From Stutzerimonas stutzeri (GTDB lineage: Bacteria > Pseudomonadota > Gammaproteobacteria > Pseudomonadales > Pseudomonadaceae): a stretch of DNA of 64,000 nt. Within the stretch, counting starts at the first letter, position 1. The number at the start of each line of letters is the position of its first letter. The position numbers and the translations under genes were made by a program. Under the pieces are notes generated by a model. It had not been told where the DNA came from and made no database searches. It worked only from the letters and a program-made list of their open reading frames with translations. Shown in pieces: positions 27,890-36,674 of this stretch. The DNA lies in contig NZ_JAMOIC010000007.1 in assembly GCF_024448895.1 (NCBI RefSeq), positions 124,001 to 188,000 of the forward strand. Direction: 5' to 3'.

Positions 27890-28092
27890 CAGCGTCTCCT
27901 GCTTCACTTGCCGCTATAATCGCCGCCAGTCTGTTGAATCGGCCCGGCGAATTGCCTTCCGCGCTGCGGAGTCCGCCTGGCGCTACGCCGTGATTCGTCG
28001 CAGCTTGCGGCACCGTGTTGACTACAACTGCACAGACATCCAATTCGACCCGAAACCACCGGGGTTATTCAGTTGTTACCCTTACAGAGAGC

Positions 28093-29259
28093 ATGATGGA
28101 CGAATTCGAAGCCATCCGACCTTATGCCGACGCGGAAGTCCCTGCTGTGATGGCGCGACTGTTCGCTGATCGGGAATTTCTCGACATCCTGGCGCACTTC
28201 CGGTTTCCCCGGCTGGCCGGCCCGATGGGCTGGATGCTTAAACCTCTTATAGCTCAACGACTGCGCCGTGAGTTCGCCAGCATTCATTCGGTCGATACGC
28301 TGCAGGCGCGGATCGAGATGTACCTCGATCGCACCATCGAGCGTGCCACCGACGGCATCACCTATTCGGGGCTGGAGAAGCTGCAGCCCGGCTGTGCCTA
28401 CCTGTTCATAGCGAATCATCGCGATATCGTAATGGACCCGGCCTTCGTCAACTACGCGCTGTATCAGACCAAGATGCGTACACCGCGTATCGCCATTGGC
28501 GACAATCTGCTGCAACGGCCTTTCGTCAGCGACCTGATGCGCCTGAACAAGAGCTTCATCGTTCGGCGCTCTGTTACTGGCCGCAGAGAGAAGCTCGCCG
28601 CTTATCAGGTCCTCTCCGCCTATATCAATCACTCGATTCGCAACGATGGCGAGTCGATCTGGATTGCCCAGGCCGAGGGCCGCGCCAAGGATGGAGACGA
28701 CCGCACCGACTCGGCGATCCTGAAGATGCTGCACATGAGCCGCAAGGAAGAGCCCTTCGCAGATGCACTGGCGTCGCTAAGGCCGACACCCGTATCCATC
28801 AGCTATGAGTACGACCCATGCGATCAGGCCAAGGCTCGGGAACTCTATATTCGCGCCACGACCGGCGGCTACACCAAGGCCCCCGGTGAAGATGACACCA
28901 GCATCGCACTGGGGATAACAGGCTACAAAGGCCGGGTGCACGTCGGTTTTGGCAAACCAATCACCGAGGTGGCGGAGGATGCCAAGCAACTGGCAATCGA
29001 TATCGACCAACAAATTCTCGGTGGCTATCGCCTGTTCCCGGTGAATTACCTGGCGTATCGGATCTGGGACGCTCGTGACCCGGAAATCACGATCCCCGAT
29101 ATCAGCGAGCTATTCACGCCGGCAGAGATCGAGCGGGCCGAAGCTGAATGGGGCAAGCGTCTGGCGGCATGCCCAAGCGTCCAGCAGCCTTATCTGATTC
29201 AGCAGTACGCTACACCGGTTCGTAATCAATACCGGTTGAAGGCTGGCCTGAGCCTCTGA
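28093..29259 (+). CDS. Lysophospholipid acyltransferase-family protein
   Basis: A protein of 388 residues from the double ATG at 28093/28096 (AGAGAG upstream). A PlsB/PlsC-like acyltransferase block is visible: GCAYLFIANHRDIVMDPAFVNYAL (about 108-131), then IAIGDNLLQRPFVSDLMRLNKSFIVRRS and WIAQAEGRAKDGDDRTD. The substrate is not known; it is probably a glycerolipid or related lipid acylation at the inner membrane face. No membrane anchor is obvious. The N-terminal MMDEFEAIRPYADAEVPAVMARL is conserved in pseudomonads as I recall. It is monocistronic. Confidence 0.8.
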   Translation: MMDEFEAIRPYADAEVPAVMARLFADREFLDILAHFRFPRLAGPMGWMLKPLIAQRLRREFASIHSVDTLQARIEMYLDRTIERATDGITYSGLEKLQPGCAYLFIANHRDIVMDPAFVNYALYQTKMRTPRIAIGDNLLQRPFVSDLMRLNKSFIVRRSVTGRREKLAAYQVLSAYINHSIRNDGESIWIAQAEGRAKDGDDRTDSAILKMLHMSRKEEPFADALASLRPTPVSISYEYDPCDQAKARELYIRATTGGYTKAPGEDDTSIALGITGYKGRVHVGFGKPITEVAEDAKQLAIDIDQQILGGYRLFPVNYLAYRIWDARDPEITIPDISELFTPAEIERAEAEWGKRLAACPSVQQPYLIQQYATPVRNQYRLKAGLSL

Positions 29260-29280
29260 TCATTTGCAATCGCCCGGCGG

Positions 29281-29556
29281 CTAGACCAGCCGGGTGAGCG
29301 ACGACAACAGCCAGGCCAGCGCAAGGCTGCCAAGGCCGAAGCCATAGAAGAAGCGATCGATGCGCTGAGTAGCTGCGCTGGGCGACCTGTCGATGGCGCC
29401 CTGGCCTCCAGCCAGTTGCCCCGCATGACTTGCGAGCTGCCGACGCCAGCGCGTTGCCAATAACAGCCAGCCGCCTCCCAGCGCTATCAGCAGCGCCATC
29501 GAATTGAGCAGCGAAGCGACATTCGCCAGCCCGGAAAAATCGATATTCAGTGACAA
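29281..29556 (-). CDS. Small inner-membrane protein of unknown function
   Basis: A protein of about 91 residues with two hydrophobic segments (VASLLNSMALLIALGGGWLLLA and FFYGFGLGSLALAWLLSSLTRLV) separated by a polar, positively charged loop (TRWRRQLASHAGQ), so both ends are on the same side. The start is most likely TTG at 29556, because a perfect GGAGG lies 7 bases before it; a GTG nine codons upstream has no such site. The 20 bases after its stop separate it from the convergent acyltransferase gene. No family is recognised. Confidence 0.6.
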   Translation of the reverse strand: MSLNIDFSGLANVASLLNSMALLIALGGGWLLLATRWRRQLASHAGQLAGGQGAIDRSPSAATQRIDRFFYGFGLGSLALAWLLSSLTRLV

Positions 29557-29794
29557 CCGAACCTCCACGAACACTGAAAGCACAAGCTCGGCGGTGGGCG
29601 CCGATGCGGTTGCGGAGTCTATCGAAGCGCCGCGGCCAGCTCAGCCAAATTCCGACCAAACGAAGCGCAACAGACAGATGGCAATTTGCCGGGTATTTGC
29701 GCCATTTATGCAGATGGGCACCGTCTCGATTGTTGACTTATAGTCCCTCGCAGCTTCACCCTCGCCTTGTCTCGAACAACCGAAATAGAGCGTG

Positions 29795-29817
29795 CGCCTG
29801 GTTCGAACAACCAGGCG
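29795..29817. repeat. Inverted repeat in the leader region of the DUF1329 gene
   Basis: A perfect 9-base stem (CGCCTGGTT / AACCAGGCG) with 5-base loop CGAAC, lying in the 424-base gap between the divergent small membrane protein and the DUF1329 gene, about 165 bases before the latter. There is no T run. The motif TCGAACAAC occurs in the loop and again at 29772-29780. It could be an operator or an mRNA leader hairpin; nothing else in this gap is recognised. Confidence 0.5.
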
Positions 29818-29980
29818 GGACTGCCGCGGACTCGGGCAAACGGCAACTTGTAATAGCTGCATCTCTGGCGTGATTACCGGGCTATCGGCCCGCCACCTTT
29901 CGTGGAAGTTGCCACTGGCAAGCGTCGCGCTTACGGCATCGCTAGCCGGTAATCCGTTACTAGATCAACAGGACCGAACA

Positions 29981-31357
29981 ATGAATAAAAACAAGTTTAA
30001 GTCGGGGGCCCTCACACTCTCTTTGCTGGCAAGCGCCGTGCTGGCAAGTGGAGCCATGGCGGCAGTATCTGAATCGGAAGCAGCGAAGTTGGGCGACAGC
30101 CTGACTCCGATCGGCGCGGAGAAAGCCGGAAACGCCGCGGGTACTATCCCGGCCTGGACAGGTGGCCTGGCTGCGGACGCAGCAGCCGTCGGATCGGACG
30201 GCTTCGTCAGCGACCCCTACCCGGACGACAAGCCGAAATTCACCATCACCGCGCAGAACTATGAGCAGTACAAGGACAACCTGAGCCCTGGCCAGATCGC
30301 CATGCTCAAGCGCTATCCAGACACCTATCGCCTGCCCGTCTTCGAAACCCGTCGCAGTGCGGCGGTGCCTCAGCGCATCTACGAGGCCGCAGGCAAGAAC
30401 GCCACACAAACCAAACTGGTCCGTGGCGGCAACGGTCTTGAGAACTTCGATACGGCCGTTGCCTTCCCGATTCCCCAGGACGGCATGGAAGTGATCTGGA
30501 ACCACATTACCCGCTACCGGGGCGGTTCTGCCCGTCGCACCGTGGCACAAGCGACGCCACAGGTGAACGGCAGCTACAGCCTGGTCAAGTTCGTCGACGA
30601 AGTGGTCTATACCGATACCCTGACCGACTACAACCCCGAGAAGCACGGCAACGTGCTGTTCTACTTCAAGCAGCAGGTGACCGAGCCGTCGCGGCTGGCC
30701 GGCAACGTCCTACTGGTTCACGAGACCCTCGATCAGGTCAAAGAGCCGCGCATGGCTTGGATCTACAACGCTGGCCAACGACGCGTCCGCCGCGCGCCAC
30801 AGGTGGCCTATGACGGCCCGGGTACTGCAGCAGATGGCCTGCGCACCTCTGACAATCTGGACATGTTCAACGGCGCGCCGGACCGTTATGACTGGAAGCT
30901 GGTGGGCAAGAAGGAAATGTACATTCCGTACAATGCCTATCGCCTGGACTCTCCACAGCTCAAGTACGACGACATCATCAAGGCCGGCCACATCAACCAG
31001 GATCTGACCCGTTACGAGCTGCACCGTGTATGGGAAGTCGAGGCAACGCTGAAGAAAGGCGAACGCCACATCTATGCCAAGCGTAACTTCTTCATCGATG
31101 AAGACACCTGGCAGGCTGCGGTGATCGACCACTACGACGGTCGCGACTCACTGTGGCGCGTGGCTGAAGCACACGCCGAGTACATCTACAACGACCAGGT
31201 GCCGCTGTATGCCATGGAAACGCTGTACGACCTGATCTCAGGCCGCTACCTGGTGATGGGCATGAAGAACGAGGAAAAGAACCCCTACACCTATAACTAC
31301 AAGGCCAACTCCAACCAGTACACACCGGCCGCACTGCGTAACTCCGGCGTACGCTGA
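29981..31357 (+). CDS. DUF1329 family exported protein
   Basis: A protein of 458 residues with a cleavable signal peptide (MNKNKFKSGALTLSLLASAVLASGAMA, cleavage after AMA). The DUF1329 fold resembles LolB/LolA-type lipid carriers, and members in pseudomonads often occur with a DUF1302 outer-membrane partner and RND transporters; no such partner is here. Family blocks include GTIPAWTGG, YPDTYRLPVFETRRSAAVPQRIYEA, DKPKFTITAQNYEQYKDNLSPGQIAMLKRYP and RNFFIDEDTWQAAVIDHYDGRDSLWRV. Periplasmic. AGGA lies 7 bases before the ATG. The first codons are A-rich, similar to Hfq/Crc target sites. A strong terminator follows. Confidence 0.88.
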   Translation: MNKNKFKSGALTLSLLASAVLASGAMAAVSESEAAKLGDSLTPIGAEKAGNAAGTIPAWTGGLAADAAAVGSDGFVSDPYPDDKPKFTITAQNYEQYKDNLSPGQIAMLKRYPDTYRLPVFETRRSAAVPQRIYEAAGKNATQTKLVRGGNGLENFDTAVAFPIPQDGMEVIWNHITRYRGGSARRTVAQATPQVNGSYSLVKFVDEVVYTDTLTDYNPEKHGNVLFYFKQQVTEPSRLAGNVLLVHETLDQVKEPRMAWIYNAGQRRVRRAPQVAYDGPGTAADGLRTSDNLDMFNGAPDRYDWKLVGKKEMYIPYNAYRLDSPQLKYDDIIKAGHINQDLTRYELHRVWEVEATLKKGERHIYAKRNFFIDEDTWQAAVIDHYDGRDSLWRVAEAHAEYIYNDQVPLYAMETLYDLISGRYLVMGMKNEEKNPYTYNYKANSNQYTPAALRNSGVR

Positions 31358-31386
31358 GTCCTTACCTTCGGCATTCACGTGCCGCG

Positions 31387-31416
31387 AACGCCCCGCATCG
31401 TCGGGGCGTTTTTATT
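31387..31416 (+). terminator. Rho-independent terminator of the DUF1329 gene
   Basis: Stem AACGCCCCG / CGGGGCGTT with a 6-base loop, followed by TTTTATT, about 30 bases after the stop codon. Confidence 0.92.
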
Positions 31417-31520
31417 GGTAGCCCGGACACCCACCGATCGCGGCACTGAGCGACGCCGGGCAGCAAAGGTGGATCGTTCTACGCAGCGCGGACCCTCACT
31501 CGCCTGGTTTCGATAGCCAG

Positions 31521-31547
31521 AAAAAAACCCGCACCAGGGTGCGGGTT
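31521..31547 (-). terminator. Rho-independent terminator of the YajG-like gene
   Basis: On the minus strand AACCCGCACC / GGTGCGGGTT with a tiny loop is followed by seven T. It lies about 35 bases after the lipoprotein gene stop. The plus strand has only TTCTTCT after the stem, so it is mainly leftward. Confidence 0.88.
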
Positions 31548-31580
31548 CTTCTAACTGCCAGACGCTTGGCGCTACGCGTA

Positions 31581-32165
31581 TTACTGCGACAGAACCTGAC
31601 CGATGTTCTGATCACGGAAGGCGCGGCTCAATGCATCACTCAAGACATCGCTGACCAGCTTGGTGTTGGTCTGCTCGTTCGGCGCCATGCCGAAACGCTG
31701 ATTCAGCGAAGCGCCGTAACGCCCCGTATAGCGACGACCGCCGTTTTGCACTTCAACGCGGAATGTCGCGCCAATGGTCGCCTCAGTGACATACAAGCCT
31801 TCCTTGGGCGACTGGTACTTAAGCTCGGCGAGCGTCAATGTCAGCTGCGGGGCGTTATAGGCGTTAGGCGAAGGGGTGAAACCAAGCAGACGGACAGCTG
31901 CCTCGGCTTGCGCCTGAAGCTTGGGCACCACTCTGTCTTTCGGGACGATCACGGCGCTGGTCTCAGGATAAAGACCACCGCGCGTGCCCAGCGTTGGAGA
32001 GGAGCGACCATCCACAACCCTGACCGATACAGGCTGACCCTGGCCAACGGGATTGATGGTGCCATCGATTTTTGGATTGGGGTCTAACTGCTGAGGGCTG
32101 TGAGCACAACCGGCCAGAGCCAGGGCCGATACGGCGGCAAGACTGAACAACAGGCGTTTCAGCAT
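31581..32165 (-). CDS. YajG-family lipoprotein
   Basis: A 194-residue lipoprotein: MLKRLLFSLAAVSALALAGC with lipobox Cys20. The mature sequence has the YajG blocks VRVVDGRSSPTLGTRGG, VPKLQAQAEAAVRLLGFTP and LTLAELKYQ, ending with LVSDVLSDALSRAFRDQNIGQVL. It belongs to a family of outer-membrane-associated lipoproteins with no established activity. The start at 32165 follows GGAGAAAG and yields the signal peptide. It is divergent from the small PA4639-like gene. Confidence 0.82.
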   Translation of the reverse strand: MLKRLLFSLAAVSALALAGCAHSPQQLDPNPKIDGTINPVGQGQPVSVRVVDGRSSPTLGTRGGLYPETSAVIVPKDRVVPKLQAQAEAAVRLLGFTPSPNAYNAPQLTLTLAELKYQSPKEGLYVTEATIGATFRVEVQNGGRRYTGRYGASLNQRFGMAPNEQTNTKLVSDVLSDALSRAFRDQNIGQVLSQ

Positions 32166-32330
32166 GCTGTCTTTCTCCAGATCAAAGGGATGAATGGCGC
32201 GCAGTATAACCACCCGTGCAAGCGCCTGACAGCGGATGCGAAAAAGACCTGCAATGCGGCGATTCTGCGCATTCATCTGACGGTAACGCAGGTGTGCGAT
32301 AACCCGGGCATTCCCTCAGGACAGATTCCC

Positions 32331-32534
32331 ATGTCGCTCCTCACTGCACTGTTTCAACGCCCGGCGCGGCGCCATTATGCTCTGCTCGATGAGGACCAAT
32401 GCTGCCGCATGCTGCTGACCTCCGAGCAGCCGCCTCGAAGCGGGCATTGGGTGCAGGTCGATGAAGTATGCCTGGGCTGGATCGGCCGGCCCTTGCCGCA
32501 CCAAGCTCGCCAAATCGGGCATAGCCAAACCTAA
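32331..32534 (+). CDS. Small hypothetical protein, conserved next to mqo
   Basis: A 67-residue protein, MSLLTALFQRPARRHYALLDEDQCCRMLL..., with no membrane segment. A small gene at the same place, convergent with mqo, exists in P. aeruginosa as I recall (PA4639), which is why I report it. AGGA lies about 10 bases before the ATG. Function is unknown. Longer in-frame upstream extensions overlap the divergent lipoprotein gene and are not credible. Confidence 0.6.
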   Translation: MSLLTALFQRPARRHYALLDEDQCCRMLLTSEQPPRSGHWVQVDEVCLGWIGRPLPHQARQIGHSQT

Positions 32535-32546
32535 TTGAAATCCAAT

Positions 32547-32581
32547 GAAAAAGCCGCGCGGCTATTGAAGCGGCGCGGCTT
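32547..32581 (-). terminator. Rho-independent terminator of mqo
   Basis: On the minus strand AAGCCGCGC / GCGCGGCTT flanks a 13-base centre that can pair further, followed by TTTTTCATT. It lies 20 bases after the mqo stop codon and also separates mqo from the convergent small gene. Confidence 0.82.
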
Positions 32582-32602
32582 CTGGTGCAGCCGAGGCCTG
32601 GC

Positions 32603-34093
32603 TTAATCAGCCAGCCCCAGTCGCTTGTCGACCATCGTGGACACTTCGCGATAAGCCACTGCGTCGGCTTCCAGAACCTTCTCACGAGCCGGGAAGATCT
32701 CGGCTAGCTTGTTGGTCCAGGCTTCGCTCCTGGCTTGCTCCGGGAAACAGCGTTCGATCAGGTCGAGCATGATCGAGACGGTGACCGAAGCACCTGGCGA
32801 TGCACCCAACAGCGCGGCGATCGAACCATCTTTGGCCGAAACCAGTTCGGTACCGAACTGCAGGATGCCGCCCTTCTTCGGGTCTTTCTTGATGATTTGC
32901 ACGCGCTGGCCAGCCACTTCCAGACGCCAGTCCTCGGCTTTGGCTTCCGGGTAGAAGCTGCGCAGGGTTTCCAGCCGGTCTTCCATGGACTGCCGGACTT
33001 CCTTGATCAGGTAGCGGGTCAGATCCATGTTGTCACGCGCCACGGCAAGCATCGGCTTGAGGTTGCCTGGGCGAATTGACATCGGCAGATCAAGCGGCGA
33101 GCCATGCTTGAGGAATTTGGTGGTGAATCCGGCATAGGGCCCGAACAACAGCGATTTCTTGCCGTCGACGACACGTGTATCGAGGTGCGGGACCGACATC
33201 GGCGGCGCGCCTACTGCAGCCAGGCTGTAGACCTTGGCCTGGTGGTGCTTGACGACGTCCTGATTGTCGCAGCGCAACCACTGGCCGCTGACCGGGAAGC
33301 CGCCGTAACCCTTCCCTTCTTCGATATCCGACATCTGCAGCAGCGGCAGCGCCGCGCCGCCTGCACCGAGGAAGACGAAACCGGCGTCCAGCTCACGGGC
33401 GCCACCGTCGCGGGTATTCTTGATCTCGACGCGCCAGCCTTTGCCGTGGCGCGCAAGGCCGGTGACCTTTTGGAAATAGGACATCTTCACGCCTGGCTTG
33501 GCCGCCAGATAATCCAGCATCTGCCGCGTCAGCTCACCGAAATTGACGTCGGTGCCGTTCATCGCTCGGGTCGCGGCGATCGGCTCGTCGGCGGCGCGGC
33601 CGGGCATCATCAGCGGCATCCACTCCTGCATGGTTGCCCGATCTTCGGTGTAAACCATGTTTTCGAACGCGTGATGCGTTTTCAGCGCGTTGAAGCGACG
33701 CTTGAGGTAGTCGATGTTCTTGGTGCCACGGACGAAGCTCAGGTGCGGTACGACGTTAAGGAAGTCGCGCGGACTGCCGAAACCTTCGCGTCCCGTCAGA
33801 TAGGCCCAGAACTGCTTGGAGACCTCGAACTGCGTATTGATGGTGACGGCTTTCTTGATATCGATCGAGCCGTCTTTGCTGTCCGGTGTGTAGTTCAGTT
33901 CACACAGGCCTGCGTGACCGGTGCCGGCATTGTTCCAGGGATTGGAGCTCTCAACCGCCCCGGACTCCTGCAGTTCTACAATTTCCAGCCTGATGTCGGG
34001 ATCGAGCTCTTTAAGCAGTACGGCCAGAGTCGCACTCATGATGCCGGCTCCCACCAGCACCAAATCCACGGCTTCGCTATCGTGTTGCGTCAT
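32603..34093 (-). CDS. mqo: Malate:quinone oxidoreductase Mqo
   Basis: A 496-residue FAD-dependent membrane-associated enzyme oxidising malate to oxaloacetate with electron transfer to quinone; pseudomonads rely on it in the TCA cycle. The FAD fold is [36 protein letters not shown] (about 8-45). Other blocks are [56 protein letters not shown] and [17 protein letters not shown]. The start at 34093 is preceded by GGAG. The unusually structured 320-base region upstream may be part of its leader. Confidence 0.95.
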   Translation of the reverse strand: MTQHDSEAVDLVLVGAGIMSATLAVLLKELDPDIRLEIVELQESGAVESSNPWNNAGTGHAGLCELNYTPDSKDGSIDIKKAVTINTQFEVSKQFWAYLTGREGFGSPRDFLNVVPHLSFVRGTKNIDYLKRRFNALKTHHAFENMVYTEDRATMQEWMPLMMPGRAADEPIAATRAMNGTDVNFGELTRQMLDYLAAKPGVKMSYFQKVTGLARHGKGWRVEIKNTRDGGARELDAGFVFLGAGGAALPLLQMSDIEEGKGYGGFPVSGQWLRCDNQDVVKHHQAKVYSLAAVGAPPMSVPHLDTRVVDGKKSLLFGPYAGFTTKFLKHGSPLDLPMSIRPGNLKPMLAVARDNMDLTRYLIKEVRQSMEDRLETLRSFYPEAKAEDWRLEVAGQRVQIIKKDPKKGGILQFGTELVSAKDGSIAALLGASPGASVTVSIMLDLIERCFPEQARSEAWTNKLAEIFPAREKVLEADAVAYREVSTMVDKRLGLAD

Positions 34094-34157
34094 TAACGCG
34101 TTCTCCAGAATCACAGCATTAAACTGTCACGACCGCAGTACGCGATCATGTAGAACC

Positions 34158-34245
34158 ACCAGCCAGGCGGCTGGAAACGGAGGGGTTTCCATGCCGCTGC
34201 TCGGGCTTGTGCCCGAAGGCAGGCACACGAGGCGCCTGCCCGCTG
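34158..34245. repeat. Run of four hairpins upstream of mqo
   Basis: In the 319-base gap between mqo and the next leftward gene I see four consecutive inverted repeats: CCAGCC/GGCTGG (34158-34173), GGAAAC/GTTTCC (34172-34189), TCGGGC/GCCCGA (34202-34218) and GGCAGGC/GCCTGCC (34220-34242). On the minus strand they would lie in a 5' leader of mqo, 65-150 bases before its start. No known riboswitch class is recognised. The rest of the gap (34246-34412) shows nothing clear. Confidence 0.5.
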
Positions 34246-34412
34246 TCGGGAGAACGGCTTTTGGCCTCCTCCCTCTCGCTCCTAAGCCTCCCGGAGCAGG
34301 GCCACAGGCCAGGGCTCAACGGGACGCGTACAGCGAGAAAATCTTTGTGGCCGCCGGTTACTCGGCCAGTGCGGTTTCGCCAGCCTCGGGTATACCAACA
34401 GAGCGACTGAAA

Positions 34413-34700
34413 TCAGCCGCGCGCGGCCTTGATCAGTTCGATGTAGGGCGCGGCGCGGCGTTGATCTGCTATCAAGTCAACGAAGTCATGCCCATTGGCG
34501 TCCTTCGCATTCAGATCCAGTCCGGCTTCGACAAAGAATCCGAGAAAACGCTCGAAATCATCAACACGCAATCCACGATAAGCCTTGATCAGCTTGTGCA
34601 GCGACCGCGGTGTTTCGTCAGCAGGCTCCGGTTCGAGAAACAATTTGATCGACTCATCGCTGACTTCTTCGCCGATCACTTTCTGCTTGTCTTTGCGCAT
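34413..34700 (-). CDS. Conserved hypothetical protein (PA4642-like)
   Basis: A 95-residue cytoplasmic protein beginning MRKDKQKVIGEEVSDESIKLFLEPEPADETPRSLHKLIKAYRGLRVDDFERFLGFFVEAGLDLNAKDANGHDFVDLIADQRRAAPYIELIKAARG. The last third, LDLNAKDANGHDFVDLI, looks like a single ankyrin-type helix-loop-helix unit; this family (PA4642 in P. aeruginosa, as I recall) has no assigned function. GGAGA lies 5 bases before the ATG at 34700. The longer frame to 34760 has no ribosome site. Confidence 0.78.
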   Translation of the reverse strand: MRKDKQKVIGEEVSDESIKLFLEPEPADETPRSLHKLIKAYRGLRVDDFERFLGFFVEAGLDLNAKDANGHDFVDLIADQRRAAPYIELIKAARG

Positions 34701-34894
34701 GGTTTCTCCGGTCCGACGGGCCTTACGGGGGCGGCAGTTTACTCCGCGGGACGGGCGCACTCAACGCGTCAGGCGCCGATGCGACCAAGGTCGTACACGA
34801 AAATCCGCGAATTGACCGCGATGTTGCGCTCAGCCGGTCCGACACCGTCAGGCCTGTGCTTATACTGGCGCTTTGCGCACATGGAGTGTCTGGG

Positions 34895-36625
34895 ATGAAG
34901 CTTCCGCCGCTGTTCGCCGCCTGGCGTCAGGCCCTGAGTTCAGGCTACGGAGGCCTGGCGCTGCGTGGCGACATCACGGCAGGACTGACGGTGGGCATCA
35001 TCGCCATCCCGTTGGCGATGGCGCTTGCGATCGCGGTTGGAGTCGCACCGCAGCACGGCCTCTACACGGTGCTGGTTGCTGCACCATTGATTGCTCTAAC
35101 AGGAGGCTCCCGATTCAACGTATCCGGGCCCACGGCGGCTTTCGTGGTCATCCTGTTGCCGATCACCCAGCAGTTCGGCCTCGGCGGCCTGCTGCTCTGT
35201 ACCATGCTGGCTGGCCTGATCCTCATCACTCTTGGGCTGCTGCGCGCGGGCAGGCTGATCGCCTTCGTGCCCTACCCCGTCACGCTAGGCTTTACCGCTG
35301 GCATCGGCATCGTCATTGCGACCTTGCAGCTCAAGGACGTCTTCGGCCTGACCCTGACCGAGCAGCCCCAGCATTACGTGGAGCAGCTGGGCCTGCTGGC
35401 TCGTGCAATGCCCAGCGCCCAGCTGGGGGACGCACTGATTGCCGCACTCTGCCTCGGCGTACTGATCCTCTGGCCGCGCCTTGTACCGAAGGTGCCCGGC
35501 CATCTGGTTGCACTGGTGGTCGGCGCGCTGGCCGGCATGCTGCTCGAGTCGTCAGGCATTGAGGTCGCCACCCTGGGCGAGCGCTTCAGCTACATCGTCG
35601 ATGGCGTTTCGCACCCCGGCATACCACCCTTTCTTCCGGACTTCTCCTGGCCCTGGCTCTTGCCCGGCCCGGACGGTCAACCATTGGTGCTCAGCTTCGA
35701 ACTATTTCATCAACTGCTGGCGCCTGCATTCGCCATTGCCATGCTTGGTGCCATCGAGTCGTTGCTTTGCGCAGTGGTCGCCGACGGCATGACCGGCAGC
35801 AACCATGACCCGAATGCAGAACTTCTGGGACAAGGCATTGGCAATCTGGTCGCTCCGCTGTTTGGCGGCATCACCGCCACCGCAGCGATTGCCCGAACCG
35901 CGACCAACGTGCGTGCCGGCGCCTTCTCGCCGTTGGCGGCAATCATCCACGCCGGTGTTGTGCTGGTCGCCATTCTCTGGCTGGCACCGTTGTTCAGCTA
36001 TCTGCCGATGGCCGCGCTCGCAGCGCTGCTGTTGATGGTGGCGTGGAACATGAGTGAGGCACCGCATGTGGTCAAGACGTTAAGAATCGCGCCCCGCAGC
36101 GACGTGCTGGTGTTGCTGACATGCCTGGTCCTGACAGTGCTCTTCGACATGGTCCTGGCAGTCGGCGTCGGCCTGCTTCTGGCTGCGGGACTGTTCATCA
36201 AGCGCATGAGCGAACTGACCGACACCACCAGCTTGCGTGAAGGCCAGAGCCGGTTGCTGCAGGACCTGCCCGAGCACGTCGCGGCCTACGCGATTCGTGG
36301 GCCGTTGTTTTTCGGCGCGGCCGAGAAGGCACTTAGCGTGCTGCGGCGTTTTAATCCGGACGTGAGGATCGTAATCGTCGACATCAGTGCCGTGCCGATG
36401 CTCGACATGACTGCCCTGGCAGCGTTGGAGAACGTGCTGCTGGACTATCGCAAGCAGGGCATCGCCTTGATCCTGTGCGGCAGCAGTGCGCGCTTGCGGC
36501 TCAAGCTGCGCCGAGCCGGTATCCACACGCTGGAAGGGCATCTGTACCACGTGCGCAATCTCGCCCAGGCTCGGGCAAAAGCTTTACGCCTGTTGCCCGG
36601 TGACGCCCAGGAGACCGCCCATTGA
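34895..36625 (+). CDS. SulP-family anion transporter with STAS domain (DauA-like)
   Basis: A protein of 576 residues. About eleven to twelve membrane segments occupy residues 20-430, with the SLC26/SulP signature DITAGLTVGIIAIPLAMALAIAVGVAPQHGLYTVLVA and TGGSRFNVSGPTAAFVVIL. The C-terminal STAS domain (about 455-560) has VAAYAIRGPLFFGAAEKALSVLRRFNPDVRIVIVDISAVPMLDMTALAALENV. E. coli DauA carries C4-dicarboxylates, and others carry sulfate or bicarbonate; the substrate here is not settled by sequence. The ATG at 34895 gives the usual N-terminus; the frame extends 13 codons further but this is unlikely to be coding. Confidence 0.88.
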   Translation: MKLPPLFAAWRQALSSGYGGLALRGDITAGLTVGIIAIPLAMALAIAVGVAPQHGLYTVLVAAPLIALTGGSRFNVSGPTAAFVVILLPITQQFGLGGLLLCTMLAGLILITLGLLRAGRLIAFVPYPVTLGFTAGIGIVIATLQLKDVFGLTLTEQPQHYVEQLGLLARAMPSAQLGDALIAALCLGVLILWPRLVPKVPGHLVALVVGALAGMLLESSGIEVATLGERFSYIVDGVSHPGIPPFLPDFSWPWLLPGPDGQPLVLSFELFHQLLAPAFAIAMLGAIESLLCAVVADGMTGSNHDPNAELLGQGIGNLVAPLFGGITATAAIARTATNVRAGAFSPLAAIIHAGVVLVAILWLAPLFSYLPMAALAALLLMVAWNMSEAPHVVKTLRIAPRSDVLVLLTCLVLTVLFDMVLAVGVGLLLAAGLFIKRMSELTDTTSLREGQSRLLQDLPEHVAAYAIRGPLFFGAAEKALSVLRRFNPDVRIVIVDISAVPMLDMTALAALENVLLDYRKQGIALILCGSSARLRLKLRRAGIHTLEGHLYHVRNLAQARAKALRLLPGDAQETAH

Positions 36626-36674
36626 AGAGGCGGGCTAATTCGGAGGGCACCTGCCGCGCCGTCCGACCCAAGTT

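Noticed and set aside
33104-34096. A 330-codon open frame antisense to mqo
   Set aside because: Mqo on the other strand is a full-length, well-conserved enzyme; the antisense translation shows no family features.
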